A stretch of DNA of 19,216 nucleotides from Modestobacter sp. (GTDB taxonomy: Bacteria; Actinomycetota; Actinomycetes; Mycobacteriales; Geodermatophilaceae), in NCBI GenBank assembly GCA_025965635.1, contig JAOPWO010000211.1, forward strand, positions 1 through 19,216. Reading direction: 5' to 3'. Of this stretch, positions 14,585 to 19,216 are shown in pieces. The translations under genes were made by a program, and so were the position numbers. The notes below the pieces were generated by a model. It made no database searches. It was given only the letters and a program-made list of their open reading frames with translations, and had not been told where the DNA came from. How positions within the stretch are numbered: the first letter of the stretch is position 1; every line of letters begins with the position of its first letter.

Positions 14585-14997
14585 TGGCCCGCGCCGAACG
14601 CCTGCCCCCCTCGGCGGCGGCACTGGTGCAGATCGGCCACGTGGCCGAGCGCACCGGCTTGAGTCTGCGCACCATCCGCTGGTACGAGGAGGAGGGGTTG
14701 GTCGTCCCCACGGCACGTACCGAGGGCGGCTTCCGGCTCTACAGCGACGACGACGTCGCCCGGCTCATGGTCGTCAAGCGGATGAAGCCCCTGGGCTTCA
14801 CGCTGGAGGAGATGCGCGAGCTGCTCACCCTGCTTGCCCACCTCGACACCGGCACCGGCGACCGGGCGACGTCGCTCGACCGGCTGCAGATGTTCCACGA
14901 AGCGGCCAATTCCCGGGTCGCCGCGCTGAAAGAACAGCTCGCCATCGCCGAAGGCTTCGCCGACACCCTCGCCGGTCACCTGGACGCCCGCCGCTGA
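14584..14997 (+). CDS. MerR-family transcriptional regulator, cysteine-free
   Basis: A 137-aa regulator. The winged helix (about residues 14-80: VQIGHVAERTGLSLRTIRWY, EEEGLVVPTARTEGGFRLYS, MKPLGFTLEEMREL) has all MerR hallmarks: TIRWYEEEGL, R(x)EGGFRLY and GFTLEEM. A dimerisation coiled coil follows (SRVAALKEQLAIAEGFADTL). The protein contains no cysteine, so it is unlike the thiol-based mercury, copper or redox sensors of the family. Its signal may be an organic molecule, pH or an anion. Its start overlaps the transporter stop by one base, so both are made from one mRNA. The 22-bp dyad at 12884-12905 is its probable binding site. Family is certain; ligand unknown. Confidence 0.93.
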   Translation: MARAERLPPSAAALVQIGHVAERTGLSLRTIRWYEEEGLVVPTARTEGGFRLYSDDDVARLMVVKRMKPLGFTLEEMRELLTLLAHLDTGTGDRATSLDRLQMFHEAANSRVAALKEQLAIAEGFADTLAGHLDARR

Positions 14998-15327
14998 ACG
15001 TCCACGGGCAGCACGTCACGCGGCGACCTGCACTCTCGCCGGCCAGCGACTGCGCGTAGCCGCGCAGCAGGCCGTCGACCGGGCGGCCCCGCGTACGCCA
15101 GGCCGCTCCGCGCACCATCCCGGCCAGCCGGCGGAGCACCGCGGGCTGACCGCCGGCGAACTGCTGCGGCTCCTCCAGCGCCAGCTGCCGCACGGCGGGG
15201 ACGTCCCACGACAGGACGACCACGCCCACCACGCCGCCCTCGTCCCGGATCCCGCGGTCCTCCGCGGGGCGGTCAGCGCGCTCCCCGACCGGGGCGACGC
15301 GTGGGACAGCGCGTGCACGGCAGGGGG
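14998..15327. other. Intergenic stretch with a coding-like minus-strand fragment
   Basis: No confident gene. On the minus strand, about 15232-15030, a frame reads GVVGVVVLSWDVPAVRQLAL, EEPQQFAGGQPAVLRRLAGM, then LLRGYAQSLAGES, with strongly G/C-biased third positions. A GTG at 15232 has GAGGGCGGC before it. However, the frame has no stop until 14825, deep inside the convergent merR gene, which makes an intact gene unlikely. It may be a frameshifted or decayed gene. I do not recognise the protein. Confidence 0.35.
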
Positions 15328-15374
15328 CGGAGGCATCGTGCAGCGGAGGCATCGTGCAGCGGAGGCACGTGCAG
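15328..15374. repeat. 16-bp tandem repeat, three copies
   Basis: The unit CGGAGGCATCGTGCAG is at 15328-15343 and again, identical, at 15344-15359. A third copy at 15360-15374 lacks one T. It lies about 150 nt upstream of the DUF6153 gene and outside confident coding sequence. Function unknown; it may be a slippage-prone minisatellite. Confidence 0.85.
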
Positions 15375-15410
15375 CAGCTGCGAGGGAGAGCTCGCCGCAC
15401 CAGCCACCCA

Positions 15411-15437
15411 CCTACCAGGCCGAGCCCGCCTGGTAGG
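15411..15437. terminator. 10-bp perfect hairpin upstream of the DUF6153 promoter
   Basis: CCTACCAGGC (15411-15420) and GCCTGGTAGG (15428-15437) with a CGAGCCC loop. It could shield the following promoter from upstream transcription, or be an operator. Its role is inference. Confidence 0.5.
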
Positions 15438-15489
15438 GCGCCCGTCCGCACCGGCAACTGCCCAGCGGCCGGTCCTGCGGTCGAGCAGA

Positions 15490-15504
15490 TACCCTCGGGG
15501 GGTA
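15490..15504 (+). promoter_or_regulatory. CsoR/RicR-like operator, TACCC-N5-GGGTA
   Basis: The dyad TACCCTCGGGGGGTA has perfect 5-bp arms and lies 20 nt before the DUF6153 start, where a bound repressor would block transcription. Copper-sensing CsoR-type repressors of actinobacteria bind G/C-tract dyads with TA-CCC / GGG-TA ends, and both genes behind it belong to families linked to copper. No csoR gene is in the window, so the regulator would act from elsewhere. Pattern-based inference. Confidence 0.55.
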
Positions 15505-15524
15505 CGCCGAGCCCGGGAGGTGGC

Positions 15525-16013
15525 ATGCGCAACGGTCGTTGGTGGGTGCTCCTCCTGCTGGCCGCCGTCTTCAGCATGCACGGGGTCCAGTGCCTCGACG
15601 GCGACGGACCGGCCACCTCCGCCCATGCCATGTCCCTGGACACCACGTCCCTGGACACCACGTCCCCGGGTGGTCGAGCCCCCGACCCCACGACCGGCAC
15701 GGTCGCGGCCGAGCCTCCGGGCGCACCTTCGGCCGGCGATGCGCCGACGAGCCATGCCGATCACGCCGCACCGGGAGTGACAGCCGTGGGCGGGGCCTCC
15801 GCTGGCGGCCACCCCGCGGGTCCGATGAACCACCTCTGGGCCGCCTGCCTCGCCATCCTGTCCGCCGGCCTCGCCGTCTGGCTCGCCATCCGGGTCCCCC
15901 GCCCGGTCACCACCGCCTCACGGCCGGAAACGGTCGCCCGGCTCGTGGCGGCGAGGCACGCACGCCCACCTCGACCTCCGGACATCTACGCCCTCTGCGT
16001 GCTGCGGACCTGA
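15525..16013 (+). CDS. DUF6153-like small membrane protein
   Basis: A 162-aa protein. A short basic start (MRNGRW) leads into a hydrophobic segment with the family-typical VFSMHGVQ motif (WVLLLLAAVFSMHGVQCL). A long Thr/Pro/His-rich exported or cytoplasmic loop follows, containing HADHAAP and GGHPAGPMNHLW. A second membrane segment (LWAACLAILSAGLAVWLAI) and a basic tail ending PDIYALCVLRT close the protein. This order matches DUF6153 proteins of actinobacteria. ATG 15525 has GGGAGG just upstream. The loop contains the imperfect duplication SLDTT-SLDTTS. It sits 90 nt before a DUF305 lipoprotein gene, under a CsoR-like operator, so copper handling is the likeliest context. The biochemical role is unknown. 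Confidence 0.75.
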   Translation: MRNGRWWVLLLLAAVFSMHGVQCLDGDGPATSAHAMSLDTTSLDTTSPGGRAPDPTTGTVAAEPPGAPSAGDAPTSHADHAAPGVTAVGGASAGGHPAGPMNHLWAACLAILSAGLAVWLAIRVPRPVTTASRPETVARLVAARHARPPRPPDIYALCVLRT

Positions 16014-16103
16014 GCCGCTGCCATCGCGCCGCGACAGCCACCCGGCTGACGAGGCGTCCTCCGGCATGCCCTTCCCGACCCCACACCAGGAGATCGACCC
16101 GCC

Positions 16104-16718
16104 ATGACCGCAACCACCTCCCGCCTCAGCCGCATCGCCGGAGCCGGACTGCTCGCCGGCGCCCTTGCGCTCTCCGGCTGCTCGACCAGCACCGAGACTG
16201 CCGGCACCGCCGCCGGCTCCTCCTCGCCCACCGCCGACGCGTCCGTGGACAGGCAGCACAACGCCGCGGACGTGACGTTCGCCCAGGACATGATCGTCCA
16301 TCACCAGGCCGCTGTCGAGATGGCCGATCTGGCCGCCTCCCGAGCTCAGAGCCAGGGAGTCAAGGACCTGGCGGTACGGATCGGTGCTGCTCAGGCTCCG
16401 GAGATCGACGAGATGACCAGTTGGCTCGACGCCTGGGGGGAGATGACCTCGGCCGACTCGATGCCCGGCATGGACCACTCCCCCATGTCCGGGATGATGA
16501 CCGACGAGCTGATGACGCAGCTCGAGGGCGCCTCGGGTGCCGACTTCGACCGCATGTTCCTGCAGATGATGACGCCGCACCACCAGGGCGCCATCGACAT
16601 GGCCGAGGTCGAGCAGTCCGACGGGTCCAATCCCCAGGCCATCGCCCTGGCCCGGTCGATCGAGACGTCGCAGACCGCCGAGATCTCAGAGATGCAGCAG
16701 CTGCTCCAGGCCCTCTGA
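16104..16718 (+). CDS. DUF305 (CopM-like) lipoprotein
   Basis: A 204-aa exported lipoprotein. The signal sequence (IAGAGLLAGALALSGCSTS) ends in a lipobox with Cys26 as the lipidation site. The DUF305 domain spans about residues 53-203, with the paired motifs FAQDMIVHHQAAVEMADLA (59-77) and FLQMMTPHHQGAIDMAEVE (152-170). These hold His-His and Met ligands typical of copper-binding DUF305/CopM proteins. A Met/His-rich stretch lies between (SMPGMDHSPMSGMM). The ATG at 16104 has AGGAGATC upstream. It probably binds copper outside the membrane. It follows the DUF6153 gene in the same direction and is closed by a very strong hairpin, so the two form one transcription unit under the CsoR-like site. 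The copper role is inferred from family and motif. Confidence 0.92.
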   Translation: MTATTSRLSRIAGAGLLAGALALSGCSTSTETAGTAAGSSSPTADASVDRQHNAADVTFAQDMIVHHQAAVEMADLAASRAQSQGVKDLAVRIGAAQAPEIDEMTSWLDAWGEMTSADSMPGMDHSPMSGMMTDELMTQLEGASGADFDRMFLQMMTPHHQGAIDMAEVEQSDGSNPQAIALARSIETSQTAEISEMQQLLQAL

Positions 16719-16726
16719 CCGACAGG

Positions 16727-16762
16727 GCGGAGGGACCCCGCCGCACGGCGGGGTCCCTCCGC
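16727..16762 (+). terminator. Very strong hairpin terminator after the DUF305 gene
   Basis: GCGGAGGGACCCCGCCG (16727-16743) pairs perfectly over 17 bp with CGGCGGGGTCCCTCCGC (16746-16762); the centre is CA, giving an effective tetraloop. It begins 8 nt after the stop codon. Confidence 0.88.
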
Positions 16763-17062
16763 TCCGGGGCGAGCGCCACCGGACGGCGTCCGCGCACTCG
16801 CCCCGACCTGCACGGCCTGCTGGAGACGACGGTGCGACGGGGCACGTCCATGCCGCCGGCGTGACCTCCGTCATCGCGGGCGAGCCCGGCTCGCCCGCTC
16901 AGCAAGGGCCCGGCCGCGGCGCGTCGATGGTGGTCGGATGAAACCGCACGGCGCCCCCGGCGAACGGCCCGGGGACGCAGGCTGTCCCCGCCTCGATCGG
17001 GCCGGACCCCTCGGACGTGCATGTGCTTCCGTTGCTGCCCGGCGGTGCCGCGACGTCGTTGC
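16763..17062. other. Convergent intergenic region
   Basis: This 300-bp gap lies between the DUF305 terminator and the end of the dipeptidase gene. No gene was recognised. It contains a second hairpin at 16876-16898. Confidence 0.5.
16876..16898 (-). terminator. Hairpin, likely terminator of the fbiC-fbiD-dipeptidase transcript
   Basis: GCGGGCGAGC (16876-16885) and GCTCGCCCGC (16889-16898) form a perfect 10-bp stem with a CCG loop. It lies 164 nt past the dipeptidase stop in the minus direction. Termination role inferred from position. Confidence 0.5.
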
Positions 17063-18403
17063 TCAGCCCTTGGCCAGCTCGGCCAACAGCAGGGCCTCGG
17101 CGAGCACGCCACGTCCGAACATCGCCAGGTCCAGGCTCTCGTCGATCCCGTGCCAGTGGCTCGCCGGGTCACCGACCCCGGTGAGGAGGATGGTGGCACC
17201 GGGGAACGCACGGGCGAACTGCGCCACGAACGGGATGGAGCCGCCCATGCCGATCTCGCGCACCTCGTTGCCGTAGGCCTCGGAGAACGCGCGGCGGGCG
17301 GCGTCGTAGGCGTCCCCGGTGGTCTCCAGGGCGAACGGAGCGCCGCCGGTGCGCGGTGCCACGGTCAACCGCGCACCCCAAGGAACGTGCTCCTGCAGGT
17401 GATCGGTGAGGGCGCGCTGCGCCGTCACCGGGTCGTCGCCCGGGGCGATCCGCAGGCTGATCAGCGCGCGAGCACGCGGTACCAGCACGTTGGACGCGTC
17501 GGCGACGCGCGGTGCATCGATGCCGAGGACCGAAGCCGCGGGGCGCTGCCAGATGTGCTCGTTGATCGAGCCGCACCCGATCAGTTGGACACCCTCGAGC
17601 ACTCCGTTGCCGGTCCGGAAGGTGGCTTCGGTTCCGTCATCGTCGCCGACGTCCGTCGCGGTGCTCGTCCCGTGGACCAGGCCGGGGACGGCGACGTCCC
17701 CGTGCTCGTCGTGCAGGCAGGCCAGCAGCCTGCACAGCGCTGTGAGCGCGTCGCCCATCGGTCCGCCGGCCATGCCGGAGTGGACGGGATGCTCGAGCAT
17801 CGCGACCTCGACGGTGCAGTCGACGAGACCGCGCAGGCTCGTCGTCAGCGCCGGCACGTCGACTGAGGGGTTGGCAGCGTCGGCGATGACGACCACGTCC
17901 GCCGCAAGCAGGTCCTGGTGGGCATGCAGCAGCGCGGGCAGCGTGGGCGAGCCGGACTCCTCCTCGCCCTCGACGAACAGCGTGACGCCGATCGGAGGCC
18001 TGCCGTCGTAGGCGCGCAGGACGGCGATGTGGGTCATCACGCCCGCCTTGTCATCCGCGGTACCGCGGCCGTAGAGCCGACCATCGCGTTGGGTGGGCAC
18101 GAACGGCGGGCTCGTCCAGTGCTCGTCACCACCGGTGGGCTGCACGTCGTGGTGGGCGTAGAGCAGGATGGTGGGCCGGCCGACGGGAGCCGGCCAGTGC
18201 GCGATGACGGCCGGTGCACCGCCGGCTGCCGCCACGATCCGGACTGCCGATGCCCCGGCCCCCCGGGCGAGCTCCGCCACGGCTTCCGCGCTCGACCGGG
18301 TGTCCTGCGCGTGCGCGGGGTTCGCCCAGATGCTCGGGATGCGCACCAGCCGTTCCAGGTCCGCCCGGGCCCCGGCGAGCACGCCGTCGACCGCGTCCTC
18401 CAC
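17063..18403 (-). CDS. M20-family metallodipeptidase
   Basis: A 446-aa cytoplasmic dizinc peptidase. Motifs in order: YAHHDVQP (82-89, metal His and catalytic-type Asp), GRGTADDKAG (113-122, bridging Asp), VEGEEESGS (144-152, general-base and metal Glu), IADAANPSVDVPALTTSLRG (metal Asp and start of the lid domain), and a C-terminal SHWHGIDE with the last metal His. This is the M20 dipeptidase/ArgE/DapE layout at normal length, with an inserted dimerisation domain. The GTG at 18403 was chosen because it has GGGGA upstream and follows the fbiD stop by 2 nt. A GTG at 18424 would add 7 residues and overlap fbiD. It is the third gene of an F420 biosynthesis operon; why a peptidase belongs there is not established. 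Confidence 0.9.
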   Translation of the reverse strand: MEDAVDGVLAGARADLERLVRIPSIWANPAHAQDTRSSAEAVAELARGAGASAVRIVAAAGGAPAVIAHWPAPVGRPTILLYAHHDVQPTGGDEHWTSPPFVPTQRDGRLYGRGTADDKAGVMTHIAVLRAYDGRPPIGVTLFVEGEEESGSPTLPALLHAHQDLLAADVVVIADAANPSVDVPALTTSLRGLVDCTVEVAMLEHPVHSGMAGGPMGDALTALCRLLACLHDEHGDVAVPGLVHGTSTATDVGDDDGTEATFRTGNGVLEGVQLIGCGSINEHIWQRPAASVLGIDAPRVADASNVLVPRARALISLRIAPGDDPVTAQRALTDHLQEHVPWGARLTVAPRTGGAPFALETTGDAYDAARRAFSEAYGNEVREIGMGGSIPFVAQFARAFPGATILLTGVGDPASHWHGIDESLDLAMFGRGVLAEALLLAELAKG

Positions 18404-18405
18404 GG

Positions 18406-19074
18406 TCAGTCCCCGATCAGGCACGGGGTGGGGACCGCGTCCAGGATCGTGGCCATGACGGCGTCCGTGTGCCGTCCCAGGCCGAGCGCGCGTGCCCGCA
18501 TGAGGTCCTCCATGGTGTCGACGTCGTGACGGATTCCGGCCAGCTCCGGCCGGTGGACTTCCAGGGCTCCAGCCCCGATGTGTCGGGCTCGGGAGTCGAC
18601 GCCGTACTGCGGCCAGAACTGCGCAGGTGACCGCGCCGCGAAGAGCGTCGTCCCGTCCCCCCGGGCGTCGGGCACGAAGAACGTCGATGCCGCATCTGCT
18701 TGCCCCAGTGCGAGGCCCAGTTCCGCCGGCCGCAGCGCCGGGAGATCAGCCGTGAGTGCCGCAACTCCGTGCCCAGGTGGGGCCGTCCGGCACGTGGCGG
18801 CTCCTCGATGGAGTGCGTCGTTCAGCGAGTCCGTGGGTGGATCCACCACGAAGCGCAGCCGTCGTACGCCGAGGATGCCCCGCCACAGCGGGTCCCGGGT
18901 CACGACGACGACCTCCTCGACGCCGTGACAGGCGAGGACGGCGTCCCGCACGTCGCACGCCATGGCGACCACGAGGGCCCGCCGGACAGGGACCGGGAGG
19001 CCGCGTAGCCGGGACTTGGCATGGTGCAGGGGCTTGAGGGGGACGACGACGGACCAACCCACCACCGGCGTCAC
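18406..19074 (-). CDS. fbiD: Phosphoenolpyruvate (or 2-phospholactate) guanylyltransferase, F420 biosynthesis
   Basis: A 222-aa soluble nucleotidyltransferase of the CofC/FbiD family. Motifs: VVPLKPLHHAKSRL (10-23, GTP-binding start), VVVVTRDP, DPPTDSLNDALHRG, LTADLPALRPAELG, and IRHDVDTMEDLMRARALGLG near the C-terminus. In actinobacteria FbiD joins GTP and phosphoenolpyruvate to give the activated intermediate (EPPG) that FbiA transfers to the deazaflavin Fo; in archaea CofC uses 2-phospholactate. The GTG start at 19074 overlaps the fbiC stop (GTGA), a clear coupling, although no ribosome site of its own is visible. The neighbouring fbiC end strongly supports the assignment. Confidence 0.9.
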   Translation of the reverse strand: MTPVVGWSVVVPLKPLHHAKSRLRGLPVPVRRALVVAMACDVRDAVLACHGVEEVVVVTRDPLWRGILGVRRLRFVVDPPTDSLNDALHRGAATCRTAPPGHGVAALTADLPALRPAELGLALGQADAASTFFVPDARGDGTTLFAARSPAQFWPQYGVDSRARHIGAGALEVHRPELAGIRHDVDTMEDLMRARALGLGRHTDAVMATILDAVPTPCLIGD

Positions 19075-19216
19075 AGCGGTGTGATCGAGAGGGTCAGCGC
19101 GCGGCGGCCGGCGTCGGTGCGGGCGGTGGTGAGCCGCTCGGTCGGGGGGGTGCCGTATTCGGTGGTGCGCTGGCGGGCGGGGCGGCCGATGGTGGCGGCC
19201 ATCGTTTCGAGTTCGG
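19071..19216 (-). CDS. fbiC: FO synthase, C-terminal end only (cut by window edge)
   Basis: Only the last 48 codons (including the stop) are in the window, with no start. The translation ELETMAATIGRPARQRTTEY, then GTPPTERLTTARTDAGRRAL, matches the C-terminus of FbiC, where E(L/M)E.xI...GR.PRQRTT.Y is conserved. FbiC is a two-domain radical-SAM enzyme that builds the deazaflavin Fo from tyrosine and a flavin-pathway intermediate. The radical-SAM cysteines are outside the window. The TGA (19073-19071) overlaps the fbiD GTG by 4 nt. The call rests on the short tail plus the fbiD neighbour. Confidence 0.8.
   Translation of the reverse strand, partial: ELETMAATIGRPARQRTTEYGTPPTERLTTARTDAGRRALTLSITPL

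Noticed and set aside
15328..15374. Possible iteron-type replication origin
   Set aside because: Only three copies, no replication gene nearby and no AT-rich segment.

Overview
The window is very GC-rich chromosomal DNA with GTG starts, strong AGGAGG-type ribosome sites, many start/stop overlaps and F420 biosynthesis genes. This fits a high-GC actinobacterium. The small-protein families present (DUF3040, DUF6153, DUF305) and the overall style suggest Geodermatophilaceae (Blastococcus/Geodermatophilus/Modestobacter type); that family-level guess is inference. No rRNA, tRNA, CRISPR array, transposase or phage gene was seen.

Layout. (1) 1-3129: the N-terminal part of an aldehyde dehydrogenase on the minus strand, divergent from a large sensor phosphatase (PAS-PAS-GAF-PP2C) fused in frame to a HATPase_c anti-sigma-kinase domain. 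(2) 3130-6557: a small-gene zone with a probable short minus-strand ORF, a 115-aa unknown protein, an 8-bp tandem repeat, a CBS-CBS-BON protein, a PLDc_N-type membrane protein, about 720 bp without a convincing gene, and a zinc-ribbon protein. (3) 6336-8376: a tightly overlapped minus-strand operon (DUF3040-like membrane protein, slipin/SPFH protein, truncated universal stress protein), divergent from a STAS-domain protein. A perfect TATCGT-AAC-ACGATA palindrome lies between them. (4) 8686-12471: a Baeyer-Villiger module of alpha/beta-hydrolase esterase, divergent GntR regulator and type I Baeyer-Villiger monooxygenase. The monooxygenase has a recognisable promoter with an overlapping inverted-repeat operator. 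(5) 12884-14997: a SulP anion transporter overlapping a cysteine-free MerR regulator, with a 22-bp near-palindrome upstream. (6) 15490-16762: a DUF6153 membrane protein and a DUF305 lipoprotein behind a CsoR-like TACCC-N5-GGGTA palindrome, ended by a 17-bp perfect terminator hairpin; this is probably a copper-responsive unit. (7) 17063-19216: a minus-strand operon of fbiC (C-terminal end only), fbiD and an M20 dipeptidase, with overlapping or nearly abutting junctions.

How it fits together. The phosphatase-kinase fusion and the STAS protein are the kinds of parts used in partner-switching control of alternative sigma factors. The monooxygenase and esterase would turn a ketone into an ester or lactone and then into acid plus alcohol, with GntR as the likely switch. 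The fbiC-fbiD pair makes the deazaflavin cofactor F420 precursor and the activated phosphoenolpyruvate used in its assembly. Most intergenic gaps contain strong hairpins, several at convergent gene ends. Long open frames opposite real genes are by-products of the high GC content and are left out.
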